20,800 nt of DNA from JBHEMT01 sp046262435 (GTDB taxonomy: Bacteria; Chloroflexota; Dormibacteria; Aeolococcales; Aeolococcaceae), in NCBI GenBank assembly GCA_046262435.1, contig JBHEMT010000155.1, positions 1-20,800 on the forward strand, given 5' to 3'. The notes under the pieces were generated by a model that had not been told where the DNA came from, made no database searches, and worked only from the letters and a program-made list of their open reading frames with translations. Each line of letters opens with the position of its first letter. The first letter of the stretch is position 1. Both the position numbers and the translations under genes were made by a program. Below, piece after piece: positions 7,337 to 15,751 of the stretch.

Positions 7337-7484
7337 CTCTGGAGTCACCAGGCGCTGAACCCGCACCTCCCGCCCTGCTCCGCGGCCACGTCGCCGGCCC
7401 CTCCGGAACCAGTCCGAGCACCACAGGGCTCCGAACGGTTACCGTGGTGGAGCGATGAGATCCATCGCGCGTTCGGTCATCGCA

Positions 7485-7524
7485 CTTCTCGCCGGTACCG
7501 CAGACGCTACCAGCGGGCGAGAAG
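7485..7524 (+). promoter_or_regulatory. Leader hairpin covering the cold-shock gene ribosome binding site
   Basis: CTTCTCGCC (7485-7493) pairs perfectly with GGCGAGAAG (7516-7524). An inner stem GGTA (7494-7497) pairs with TACC (7508-7511), leaving a 4-nt bulge. The 3' arm runs into the purine-rich binding site GAGAAGAGGA (7519-7528) that precedes the ATG at 7537. Closed, it would hide part of the ribosome binding site, so it may act as a temperature- or protein-controlled switch. Confidence 0.45.
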
Positions 7525-7536
7525 AGGACGGATGCC

Positions 7537-7740
7537 ATGAACGGAACTATCAAGAAGATCCAGTACGACCGGGGCTTCGGCTTCATCCGGAGTGACGAGG
7601 ACGGGAAGGAGTACTTCTTCCACCGCACCGGTCTGGACCAGACGGTCGACCTCGACTCGCTCGGTGGCGGTGAGGCAGTGACCTTTGAGGTCGAGAACAG
7701 CGAGAAGGGCCCCCGCGCCCGGCTTGTGAAGCTGGCCTAG
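7537..7740 (+). CDS. Cold-shock-domain RNA chaperone (CspA-like)
   Basis: The 67-aa protein is a single cold-shock domain that binds single-stranded RNA and DNA and melts secondary structure. RNP1 is RGFGFI (12-17) and RNP2 is YFFH (26-29), and the C-terminal strands VTFEVENSEKGPRARLVKLA match the family. The length is the usual 65-70 aa. RNP1 has Arg in place of the common KGFGFI Lys. The ATG at 7537 has AGAGGA 8-13 nt upstream. The leader contains a hairpin overlapping that site, and a 13-bp terminator follows directly, so the gene is transcribed alone. Confidence 0.95.
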   Translation: MNGTIKKIQYDRGFGFIRSDEDGKEYFFHRTGLDQTVDLDSLGGGEAVTFEVENSEKGPRARLVKLA

Positions 7741-7747
7741 TTGGGTC

Positions 7748-7776
7748 GGTGGGTGGCCGCTCAGCGGCCACCCACC
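7748..7776 (+). terminator. Strong terminator hairpin of the cold-shock gene
   Basis: GGTGGGTGGCCGC (7748-7760) pairs perfectly with 7764-7776 around a 3-nt TCA loop, starting 7 nt after the stop codon. The 13-bp GC-rich stem is the strongest in the window. No T-tract follows. Confidence 0.8.
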
Positions 7777-7822
7777 CCATCCCTGCCGCTCGGCCGCGCA
7801 CCCGCTGGAGGGCGGCCCAGGC

Positions 7823-7828
7823 TAGTCT
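7823..7828 (+). promoter_or_regulatory. -10 box for a probable leaderless transcript
   Basis: TAGTCT fits TANNNT and ends 8 nt before the ATG at 7837. The sequence between has no purine-rich ribosome binding site, so transcription probably starts at or next to the start codon. No good -35 box is visible. Confidence 0.35.
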
Positions 7829-7836
7829 CTGGCGCG

Positions 7837-8175
7837 ATGCCAGGCAGGGAAGACTCGGCACCTCCGGTGCCAATCGTCGCCGTCCTGCGCTACGACGATG
7901 TGCAGGTGGAGCAGCTCCAGTCGGCGTCGTCGCGCGCCGCCAAGCGCGTTGCCCTGAGGACCGTCCACGACCAGATGGCGGCGCGCCTCGCCCCTCAGTT
8001 GGAGCAGCTGCGTGCCGGCGGCCTGGCTGTCGACCACGCCACCTCGTGGTTGCTCGCTGAGGTGGTCGTCCATGCTCCCGCCGCCCGGGTGAACGAGACC
8101 CTGGCGGCGATGAGCGCCATCCCCGAGCTGACCAACGTCCGACGCGGGTCTCTCAGGTCCCCGCGCCGCCGCTGA
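7837..8175 (+). CDS. Small protein resembling a stand-alone subtilisin propeptide (inhibitor I9-like)
   Basis: The 112-aa protein has no signal peptide or membrane segment. The pattern VPIVAVLRYDDVQ, then a long helix rich in Arg/Gln (ALRTVHDQMAARLAPQLEQL), SWLLAEVVVHAPAARVNETL and SAIPELTNVRRG resembles the beta-alpha-beta I9 propeptide of S8 proteases, where a WLLNAVVVxAPxxxVxxLxxxPxV segment is typical. No protease domain follows: the frame stops in an Arg-rich tail and the next gene is convergent. Stand-alone I9 proteins can inhibit proteases or act as intramolecular-chaperone relics. The family assignment is by pattern only. The start is the first ATG and appears leaderless. Confidence 0.6.
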   Translation: MPGREDSAPPVPIVAVLRYDDVQVEQLQSASSRAAKRVALRTVHDQMAARLAPQLEQLRAGGLAVDHATSWLLAEVVVHAPAARVNETLAAMSAIPELTNVRRGSLRSPRRR

Positions 8176-8200
8176 CCCGGCCGCCACGACGGCGGCCGGG
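8176..8200. terminator. Bidirectional terminator hairpin between convergent genes
   Basis: CCCGGCCGCC (8176-8185) pairs perfectly with GGCGGCCGGG (8191-8200) across a 5-nt loop. It begins right at the stop codon of the I9-like gene and lies 7 bp from the stop of the convergent membrane-protein gene, so it can serve both. Confidence 0.65.
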
Positions 8201-8207
8201 CGCGGGC

Positions 8208-8462
8208 TCAGCGGAACAGCAGGTTGGCAAGTCCGGTCAGCAGCAGGCTGGCCAGCAGTGACATGGCAAGCATGGCCGCACATCCGGACCCACAGGCGAG
8301 CAGCGGACGCCGGAAGACCAGGGCGGCGGGGAGGCGGTAGCGGCGGGGGTAGCGCCCCATCAGTTCGGGGCCCCCGACCATGCCGTAGCGGCGAGCGCGA
8401 TAGCGGCGCAGCACGCGGCTGACCGCCAGGTCCATGAGTAGCCAGCGCAGGATGACCGGCAC
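8208..8462 (-). CDS. Small Arg/Tyr-rich membrane protein, unrecognised
   Basis: The 84-aa protein starts with GTG (8460-8462), supported by GAGGA about 8 nt upstream. Residues 1-50 are strongly basic with repeated Arg-Arg-Tyr elements (VLRRYRARRYG, then GRYPRRYRLP). Residues about 52-84 are a hydrophobic membrane segment (CAAMLAMSLLASLLLTGLAN) ending in LLFR. A second weaker hydrophobic stretch (PAALVF) precedes it, so one or two membrane passes are possible. The basic part should face the cytoplasm by the positive-inside rule. I do not recognise a family. It is a single gene; its stop shares a terminator with the I9-like gene. Confidence 0.65.
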   Translation of the reverse strand: MPVILRWLLMDLAVSRVLRRYRARRYGMVGGPELMGRYPRRYRLPAALVFRRPLLACGSGCAAMLAMSLLASLLLTGLANLLFR

Positions 8463-8731
8463 CGTGGTGTCCTCGTTGTGGGCGGGGAAGGCGCCCGATG
8501 AAGACAGCGTACCCAGGGGGCTCGCACCCTACACGCGGAGTGTCACGTTGCCACCCTCGATCGCTATCAGTTCGCTGGCCCGGCATCGGCACCGCCCGGT
8601 TCCGAGGCCGGCCTGCGGTCGGAGCGGCCCGCTCTCCGTTCGCCGGGTGTGGGAGCATCGTTGGCTCAGGGCGCGCTTGTGCCGCCCTCACCAGCGCCGG
8701 CTCGCGCGGCGCCGTACTCGGAGAGACGCCA
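8463..8731. other. Divergent intergenic region (269 bp)
   Basis: It separates the small membrane protein (minus) from the semialdehyde dehydrogenase operon (plus) and should hold both promoters. I could not find a convincing -35/-10 pair. A short inverted repeat, AGGGCG with CGCCCT about 9 nt apart, lies near 8668-8688. An open frame through the region on the plus strand, in phase with the dehydrogenase, reads as non-conserved Arg/Gly/Ala sequence. Confidence 0.35.
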
Positions 8732-10270
<1,539 letters not shown>

Positions 10271-10283
10271 GCAGGGTCACACG

Positions 10284-11642
10284 GTGACCACCACCTCCGA
10301 TAACGCCACCCTGTCGGCGGCACGCGAGCGCGATCGAGCGCATGTCTTTCACTCCTGGTCCGCCCAGGCGAAGATCGACCCGCTGGTGGTCGCGGGTGGC
10401 GAGGGAGCCTGGTTCTGGGACGAGGCGGGCAACCGCTATCTGGACATGGCGTCGCAGCTGGTCAACGCCAACCTCGGGCTCCAGCACCCGGCCATCGTGC
10501 GCGCGATCAAGGAGCAGGCCGACCGGCTCTGCACCATCGCGCCGTACCACGCCAACGACCAGCGGGGGCGGGCCGCGGAGATGGTCGCCGAGGTCACCCC
10601 CGGCGACCTCGACATGGTCTTTTTCACCAATGGCGGCGCAGAGGCCACCGAGAACGCGCTCCGCATGGCCCGGCTGCACACCGGCCGCCACAAGGTGCTC
10701 AGCGCCTATCGGTCGTACCACGGCGCCACTGCCAACGCGATTGCGATGACCGGCGACCCGCGGCGCTGGCCGTCCGAGCCTGGTGGCCCCGGATTTGTCC
10801 ACTTCTTCGGTCCCTACCCCTATCGCTCATCCTTCGGCGCCACCAGCGCGGTGCTGGAATGCGAGCGTGCCCTGGCTCACGTCGAGGAGGTGATCACCTT
10901 CGAGGGGCCGCACACCGTCGCCGCGATCATTCTCGAGCCGGTGGTTGGCACCAATGGCGTGCTGGTGCCTCCCGACGGCTATCTCGCCGGGGTGCGCGCG
11001 CTCTGCGACCGGTTCGGCATCGTGATGATCGCCGACGAGGTGATGAGCGGCTTCGGTCGCTGTGGTCATTGGTTCGCAATCGACCATTGGGGCGTCACTC
11101 CCGACCTGATCGCATTCGCCAAGGGAATCAACTCCGGCTACGTGCCGCTCGGTGGCGTCGCCATCTCCACGCGTATCGCGGCCACCTTCGCCGAGCGTCC
11201 CTACCCTGGCGGGCTCACCTACTCCGGGCATCCGCTCGCCTGCGCGTCGGCGGTGGGCAGCATGGAGGCGATGCGCGACGAGGGACTGGTGGAGCGCGCT
11301 CGTCGGCTCGGCGATGAGGTGCTCGGCCCCGAGCTCACCGCCCTGATGGCACGGCACCCCTCGGTGGGCGACGTCCGCGGTCTGGGCTGCATGTGGGCAG
11401 TTGAGCTCGTCCGCAACCGCGAGACCCGCGAGATGCTGGTGCCCTACAACGCCGCCGGCGACGCCACCCGTCCGGTGGCCGATGTGGTCGCCGCTGCGCG
11501 CCGCCGTGGGGTGTGGTTCTTCGCCCACTTCAACCGCATCCACGTGCTGCCGCCGCTGGTCACCAGCGCCGAGGACATCCGCCACGGCATCGCCGTGCTC
11601 GACGAGGCGCTTGCGCTGGCCGACGCCCACGTCTCCGGCTGA
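10284..11642 (+). CDS. Class III omega-amino-acid:pyruvate aminotransferase
   Basis: The 452-aa PLP enzyme moves the terminal amino group of an omega-amino acid or amine to an alpha-keto acid. Seen: DMASQLVNANLGLQHP, FFTNGGAEATENALRMAR (phosphate-binding), SYHGATANAIAMTGDPRRW, VVGTNGVLVPPDGYL, MIADEVMSGFGR with the PLP Asp, and AFAKGINSGYVPLGG with Lys280. HFFGPYPYRSSF and the overall length fit the beta-alanine/taurine/GABA:pyruvate branch. Substrate cannot be fixed from sequence. It lies 13 bp after mmsA, and beta-alanine to malonate semialdehyde to acetyl-CoA is a natural pair of reactions. The GTG start at 10284 has AGGG about 7 nt upstream. Its stop is 10 bp from the convergent ureohydrolase stop, with no clear terminator. 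Confidence 0.9.
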   Translation: MTTTSDNATLSAARERDRAHVFHSWSAQAKIDPLVVAGGEGAWFWDEAGNRYLDMASQLVNANLGLQHPAIVRAIKEQADRLCTIAPYHANDQRGRAAEMVAEVTPGDLDMVFFTNGGAEATENALRMARLHTGRHKVLSAYRSYHGATANAIAMTGDPRRWPSEPGGPGFVHFFGPYPYRSSFGATSAVLECERALAHVEEVITFEGPHTVAAIILEPVVGTNGVLVPPDGYLAGVRALCDRFGIVMIADEVMSGFGRCGHWFAIDHWGVTPDLIAFAKGINSGYVPLGGVAISTRIAATFAERPYPGGLTYSGHPLACASAVGSMEAMRDEGLVERARRLGDEVLGPELTALMARHPSVGDVRGLGCMWAVELVRNRETREMLVPYNAAGDATRPVADVVAAARRRGVWFFAHFNRIHVLPPLVTSAEDIRHGIAVLDEALALADAHVSG

Positions 11643-11652
11643 GCGGCGCCGG

Positions 11653-12675
11653 TCAGCGCGGGGCGACCGCCGGAGGGCCGCGACGAGTCTGACGGCGACG
11701 AACCGCCAGCGCTGAGATCACCTCGAGAAGGCAGCGGTTGGCGTTCTGGGCGGTCAGGTCCGCGTGGTCGTACGGCGGGCTGACCTCGACCACGTCCACC
11801 GCGCACACCTCGGTCTCCAGCGCGATCCGGCGCAGGGCCCGCAGCAGGTCGGCGGGCTGCATGCCGCCCGGCTCGGGGGTCCCCGTCCCCGGCGCGAAAC
11901 CGGGGTCGAGCACATCGATGTCCACCGACAGGTAGATCCGCTCCGGCCCGTCCAGGGCCTCGGCGATCGCCTGGCCGACCACCTCGTCGACCCCGCGGTG
12001 CACCAGCTCGTCCATCAGGTGCCAGCGCATCCCCTGGTCGGCCATCCAGGCCAGCGTCTCGGGTCCCGGCCAGTAGCCGCGCAGGCCGACCTGGACGAAG
12101 TTGCGCCCCGCCACCGCGCCGGACTCGATCAGCCGGCGCATGGGCGCGCCGTGGCCGCGCAGGTTGCCCCAGGCCATGTCCCCGGTGTCGGCGTGGGCGT
12201 CGAAGTGGACCATTCCGACACTGCCGGCGGGATGGGCTGCGGCCACCGCCGTTGCCGAGGGAAAGGTGATCGAGTGGTCGCCACCAATCACCATGGGGAT
12301 GATCCCCCGCGAGGCGATCTCCAGGACCCGGTCGTGGATCACCGCGTGGGAGAGCTCGGCCATCCCCGGCGAGCAGGCGGCGTCGCCGTAGTCGACGACG
12401 GTGAGCTCATCGAAGGGTGACACCTCCAGGTCGAGGTGCCACTCGGAGGCCTGGTAGTTGGCGAGCCGCACCGCACGCGGGCCGAACCGCGCCCCCGGCC
12501 GGAAGCTCACGCCGTCGTCCCATGGGGCGCCCAGGACGGCGACGTCGGGCCGCACCCGGTCGAGGTCGGCCACCTCGTTCAGCCCCTCACGCTTCATGAA
12601 GGTCGTCGGCCCCAGGTAGTACGGACCGTCGATCTGCGCCCGCAGGTTGGGCCCCGCGTCGGTGCGGTCGGTCAT
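11653..12675 (-). CDS. speB: Agmatinase-family ureohydrolase
   Basis: The 340-aa dinuclear manganese enzyme hydrolyses a guanidino compound to an amine and urea. All metal ligands are present: GGDHS (His134), DAHAD (Asp159, His161, Asp163) and SVDIDVLDP (Asp252, Asp254). The N-terminal PTTFMKRE, then DVAVLGAPWDDGVSFRPGAR and FGPRAVR, are typical of the bacterial agmatinase/guanidinobutyrase/guanidinopropionase group, which sequence alone does not separate. Agmatine would give putrescine, 4-guanidinobutyrate would give GABA, and 3-guanidinopropionate would give beta-alanine; each product has a consumer in this island. The ATG at 12673-12675 has only a weak GGCGG upstream. A longer in-frame extension overlaps the divergent regulator and is rejected. 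Confidence 0.9.
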   Translation of the reverse strand: MTDRTDAGPNLRAQIDGPYYLGPTTFMKREGLNEVADLDRVRPDVAVLGAPWDDGVSFRPGARFGPRAVRLANYQASEWHLDLEVSPFDELTVVDYGDAACSPGMAELSHAVIHDRVLEIASRGIIPMVIGGDHSITFPSATAVAAAHPAGSVGMVHFDAHADTGDMAWGNLRGHGAPMRRLIESGAVAGRNFVQVGLRGYWPGPETLAWMADQGMRWHLMDELVHRGVDEVVGQAIAEALDGPERIYLSVDIDVLDPGFAPGTGTPEPGGMQPADLLRALRRIALETEVCAVDVVEVSPPYDHADLTAQNANRCLLEVISALAVRRRQTRRGPPAVAPR

Positions 12676-12730
12676 CGCTGCCGCCGGTGGCCGTCGCGGA
12701 TCGTCATCACGGGCCGACGCTAGCAAACCC

Positions 12731-12748
12731 TGTGGGGCGCGAACCACA
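12731..12748. promoter_or_regulatory. Inverted repeat between speB-like and gntR genes (operator candidate)
   Basis: TGTGG (12731-12735) and CCACA (12744-12748) form a perfect repeat with an 8-bp spacer, in the 117-bp divergent region. It sits upstream of the predicted regulator -10 box and about 60 bp from the ureohydrolase start, where a local GntR-type regulator could control both. Confidence 0.35.
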
Positions 12749-12777
12749 TGCCGCTGGCCTCTCGGCGACCCTTCACC

Positions 12778-12783
12778 TAAGGT
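12778..12783 (+). promoter_or_regulatory. -10 box for a probable leaderless gntR transcript
   Basis: TAAGGT fits TANNNT and ends 9 nt before the ATG at 12793, too close for a normal leader with a ribosome binding site. No good -35 is visible. Confidence 0.35.
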
Positions 12784-12792
12784 GCGGGCGAG

Positions 12793-13545
12793 ATGGTCGG
12801 TTCTCCCCGCCCCCGGTCGGCGCCGACCGTCGCCGCGGGCGGCGACGGGGTCTTCAGCCCGGTTCGCGCAGGCAATGCCTTCGAGGAGACCGTCGAGCAT
12901 CTGCTCGGAGCCATCCGGCTGGGACGGGTGCGACCGGGTGACCGCCTGCCACCGCAGCGGGAGCTGGCCAGCCGGCTGCATGTCAGTCGGGTGACCCTGC
13001 GCGAAGCGCTGCGCTCCCTCGAGGAGGCGGGTTACGTGCGGACGTCGCGCGGCCGCCGCGGGGGCACCTTGGTCGTGCAGACGTCCGGCGCCGCGGCGGC
13101 GCCTCGGCCCGCCGCGATTCCCGCCGAGACGGCGCCGGCGCTCAGCGACGCGCTCGCCTTCCGGTTCGCCCTCGAGCCTGCGGCGGCCAGCCTTGCCGCC
13201 GGCCGCCCGGTGTCAGCCGCCGAGGCTGCCCGGCTGCGTCGCGATCTCGAGGCGGTCAGCGCTGCGCCGCCTGCCGGCTACCGGCAGGCCGACTCGCACC
13301 TGCACACCGCGATCGCCGAGCTGAGCGGCTCGCCGTCTTTGGCGTCGGCCATCGGCGAGGTGCGGCTGCGGATCAACGACCTGCTCGACGCCATGCCACT
13401 GCTCCCGCCCAATCTCGAGCACTCCACCCGCCAGCACGTGCAGATCGTGGATGCGGTCCTGGCCGGTGACCCCACCGCGGCGCGCACGGCGATGGAGGAG
13501 CACCTCGCCGCCACCGGTGCCCTGCTCCGCGGCTTTCTCGGCTGA
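12793..13545 (+). CDS. FadR-subfamily GntR transcriptional regulator
   Basis: The 250-aa protein has an N-terminal winged helix (about 28-95: GRVRPGDRLPPQRELASRL, VSRVTLREALRSLEEAGYVR, wing RGRRGGTLVV). An Ala/Pro-rich linker follows, and then an FCD effector domain (about 120-245). The FCD metal/ligand residues are all present: Asp167 and His171 (ADSHLHTAI), His215 (RQHVQIVDA) and His237 (MEEHLA). FCD regulators typically release DNA on binding a small carboxylic or amino acid. Its position between the ureohydrolase and the PuuD-PuuC genes makes it the likely regulator of this island. The first 25 residues are disordered-looking, and a later start is possible. The stop is 12 bp from the convergent aldehyde dehydrogenase stop, with only a 5-bp hairpin (13548-13564) between. 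Confidence 0.92.
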   Translation: MVGSPRPRSAPTVAAGGDGVFSPVRAGNAFEETVEHLLGAIRLGRVRPGDRLPPQRELASRLHVSRVTLREALRSLEEAGYVRTSRGRRGGTLVVQTSGAAAAPRPAAIPAETAPALSDALAFRFALEPAAASLAAGRPVSAAEAARLRRDLEAVSAAPPAGYRQADSHLHTAIAELSGSPSLASAIGEVRLRINDLLDAMPLLPPNLEHSTRQHVQIVDAVLAGDPTAARTAMEEHLAATGALLRGFLG

Positions 13546-13557
13546 GCGGGCTCCGGG

Positions 13558-14922
13558 TCAGCCCTCGGTGCTGAGGAAGACGTTCTTGACGTCGGTGTAC
13601 GAGGCCAGCGCCTGCATGCCGAGCTCGCGTCCAACCCCCGACTGCTTCATCCCGCCGAACGGCGTTGACACGCGCACCGAGCTGTTGGAGTTGATCGACA
13701 GCACCCCGGTCTCCAGGCTGCGAGCCACGCGAAGGGCGCGTCCCGCATCGCGGGTCCAGATCGAGCCGGACAGCCCGTAGGCCGAATCGTTGGCGATGGC
13801 CACTGCCTCGGCCTCGTCGGCGAAGGGAAGGACACAGACCACCGGGCCGAACACCTCCTCGGTGGCGATGCGCTCGCGCGGCGAGCGTGGCAAGACCACC
13901 GTGGCGGGAAACCAATACCCGGGTCCCCCCGGAGTCGGCCCGCGGTGGGCCACGTCCACTCCCTCGAGAAAGCCGGCCACTGTCGCGCGGTGGCCGGCAG
14001 ACACCAGCGGGCCCATGCCCGTCCCCTCGTCCTCAGGGTTGCCGACCGGAATGGCGTCGGTGGCTGCCACCAGCAGCTCGAGGAACCGGTCATGCACCGC
14101 GCGTTCCACCAGAATGCGGCTGCGCGCACAGCAGTCCTGCCCGGCGTTACCGAAGACCGCCACGGCAGCGCCGGTGGCCGCGCGCTCCAGGTCGGCGTCG
14201 GCGAACACGAGGTTCGCCGACTTGCCTCCCAGTTCGAGGGTCACCCGCTTGATCGTCCCGGCCGCACGGCGCATCACCTCGCGGCCGACGTCGGTCGAAC
14301 CGGTGAAGGCGATCTTGGCGACATCGGGATGCTCGGCAAGACGCGAGCCGATCACGCTGCCACGCCCCGTGACCACCTGGAACACACCCTCGGGAAGGCC
14401 TGCCTCCAGCCCGAGTTCGGCCAGCCGCACAGCGCTCAGCGGGGTGATCTCGGCCGGCTTGACGATGATCGTGTTGCCGGTGGCCAGTGCCGGGCCCACC
14501 TTCCACGAGGCGATGTTGAGTGGGAAGTTCCAGGGCACGATGGCCCCCACCACGCCCAGCGGCTCGTGGAATGTCATGTCCACGCCGCCGCTCACCGGAA
14601 TCGTCTGGCCGGCGTGCTTGTCGACGGCACCGGCGTAGAAGTGGAACACCTCGGCGACCATGCCCACCTCGCCGCGGCTGTCGGTGATCGGCTTGCCGAC
14701 GTTGCGCGTCTCCAGCAGCGCCAGCTCCTCGAGATGCTCCTCGACCAGGCCAGCCAGCCGGCGCAGCAACCGAGCCCGGTCGGACGGTGCCACGGCACGC
14801 CAGGTCGGAAACGCAGCCTTCGCCGCCGCGACCGCGCGGTCCAGCGCGTCGACGTCGGCCTCCTCGACCTCGGCGATCGGCTGCTCCGTCGCCGGGTTGA
14901 CCACGGTGCTCGTGGCGCTCAT
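13558..14922 (-). CDS. NAD(P)-dependent aldehyde dehydrogenase, PuuC-like
   Basis: The 454-aa enzyme oxidises an aldehyde to its acid. Motifs: VPWNFPLNIASWKVGPALAT, IIVKPAE (cofactor), FTGSTDVGREVM, the general base Glu230 in TLELGGKSANLVF, catalytic Cys264 in GNAGQDCCARSR, and TPFGGMKQSGVGRELG near the end. It is 20-40 residues shorter than typical class members, mainly at the N-terminus, but all motifs are intact. The ATG overlaps the stop of the puuD-like gene (ATGA), so the two are translationally coupled. This suggests gamma-glutamyl-gamma-aminobutyraldehyde, or the diaminopropane equivalent, as substrate, making the acid that the upstream-encoded hydrolase cleaves. Succinate-semialdehyde or aminobutyraldehyde dehydrogenase are alternatives. 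Confidence 0.9.
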   Translation of the reverse strand: MSATSTVVNPATEQPIAEVEEADVDALDRAVAAAKAAFPTWRAVAPSDRARLLRRLAGLVEEHLEELALLETRNVGKPITDSRGEVGMVAEVFHFYAGAVDKHAGQTIPVSGGVDMTFHEPLGVVGAIVPWNFPLNIASWKVGPALATGNTIIVKPAEITPLSAVRLAELGLEAGLPEGVFQVVTGRGSVIGSRLAEHPDVAKIAFTGSTDVGREVMRRAAGTIKRVTLELGGKSANLVFADADLERAATGAAVAVFGNAGQDCCARSRILVERAVHDRFLELLVAATDAIPVGNPEDEGTGMGPLVSAGHRATVAGFLEGVDVAHRGPTPGGPGYWFPATVVLPRSPRERIATEEVFGPVVCVLPFADEAEAVAIANDSAYGLSGSIWTRDAGRALRVARSLETGVLSINSNSSVRVSTPFGGMKQSGVGRELGMQALASYTDVKNVFLSTEG

Positions 14923-15635
14923 CCAGGGGCCCCCGCGGCGGCCCGCGTCGCCTCCACCAGGGCGGTGAAGAGTCGTGCGTCTCGGTGGGCGTGCTCCTCG
15001 GGGTGCCACTGCACGCCGAGGACAAACGCGCGCCCCGGCATCTCGATCGCCTCGATCACGCCGTCGGGCGCTCTGCCGCCGACCACCAGGCCGTCGCCCA
15101 GCCTGCCGATGCCCTGGTGGTGACACGAGGCCACTTCGGTGCCCGCTCCGAGCACAGCGGCGAGGTGCGACCCGGGCTCCGGCACAACCGGATGCTCGGC
15201 AAAGTGGCCTGGCCGTGGCTGGTGGCGCTCGTCGCCGACCAGGTCGGGAAGGTGCTGGATCAGGTCGCCACCCCTGGCCACGTTGAGCAGCTGCATGCCG
15301 CGACAGATTCCCAGCACCGGCAGGGTGCGGGCCAGTGCGGCGCGTACCAGCGCCAGCTCGGCGGCGTCGCGCTCCGGTCGCGTGTTGCGCGTGGCCGGAT
15401 GCGGCCTCGCGCCATAGCTCGCCGGGTCGATGTCATTGCCGCCCGCCAGCACCAGGCCATCGAGATGCCGGACCAGGGCATCGGCCGCATCGGGCACCGG
15501 CGGCAGCAGGATGGGGACGCCTCCGCCCTGCCGGATCGCCTCGACATAGCTGGTGGGGAGTAACGCCGCGGGTCTGCTCCAGGCGCCCCACGCCGCACTC
15601 TCCAGGTAGGTCGTCACCCCGATCAGCGGATGCAA
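14919..15635 (-). CDS. puuD: Class I glutamine amidotransferase-like gamma-glutamyl-GABA hydrolase
   Basis: The 238-aa protein is a peptidase C26 enzyme that removes glutamate from gamma-glutamyl-GABA or a related amide. The triad is Cys111 (GICRGMQLLNV), His211 and Glu213 (GVQWHPEEH). HPLIGVTTY at the N-terminus, LDGLVLAGGNDIDPASYG and RDAAELALVRAAL are typical of PuuD. I chose TTG at 15633-15635 because GAGGAG lies 6 nt upstream and it places the start directly before HPLIGVT, as in the family. A TTG at 15693-15695 would add 20 residues and lie inside the opposite-strand promoter. It is the first gene of a two-gene unit with the aldehyde dehydrogenase. Confidence 0.9.
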   Translation of the reverse strand: MHPLIGVTTYLESAAWGAWSRPAALLPTSYVEAIRQGGGVPILLPPVPDAADALVRHLDGLVLAGGNDIDPASYGARPHPATRNTRPERDAAELALVRAALARTLPVLGICRGMQLLNVARGGDLIQHLPDLVGDERHQPRPGHFAEHPVVPEPGSHLAAVLGAGTEVASCHHQGIGRLGDGLVVGGRAPDGVIEAIEMPGRAFVLGVQWHPEEHAHRDARLFTALVEATRAAAGAPG

Positions 15636-15663
15636 CCGTGGCTCCTCGACGCTGCCGAACGGC

Positions 15664-15692
15664 TTGACGCACCGTCCGGCGGCAGGGATACT
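15664..15692 (+). promoter_or_regulatory. Predicted sigma70-type promoter of the SDR-puuA-permease operon
   Basis: TTGACG (15664-15669) and GATACT (15687-15692) are separated by 17 bp on the plus strand. Transcription would start near 15699, about 53 nt before the SDR start codon and just before an inverted repeat. Confidence 0.5.
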
Positions 15693-15700
15693 CAATGGGC

Positions 15701-15717
15701 CAAATCTAGTCCATTTG
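15701..15717. promoter_or_regulatory. Inverted repeat at the divergent promoter (operator candidate)
   Basis: CAAAT (15701-15705) and ATTTG (15713-15717) form a perfect repeat with a 7-bp spacer, in an unusually AT-rich patch. It covers the start region of the plus-strand promoter. It also contains TAGATT on the minus strand (15703-15708), a possible -10 box for puuD. A bound repressor would therefore block both directions. Confidence 0.45.
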
Positions 15718-15751
15718 CGGGTGGCGGTGACAGATTGGCGAGGGGGATGGG

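Noticed and set aside
8498..8731. 78-codon in-frame upstream extension of the semialdehyde dehydrogenase
   Set aside because: The sequence is Arg/Gly/Ser-rich and unlike the family. A GTG with a good ribosome binding site lies at 8732.
11635..11652. CCGGC/GCCGG repeat between the convergent aminotransferase and ureohydrolase stops
   Set aside because: Only 5 bp per arm in a GC-rich stretch and overlapping a stop codon; not distinguishable from chance.
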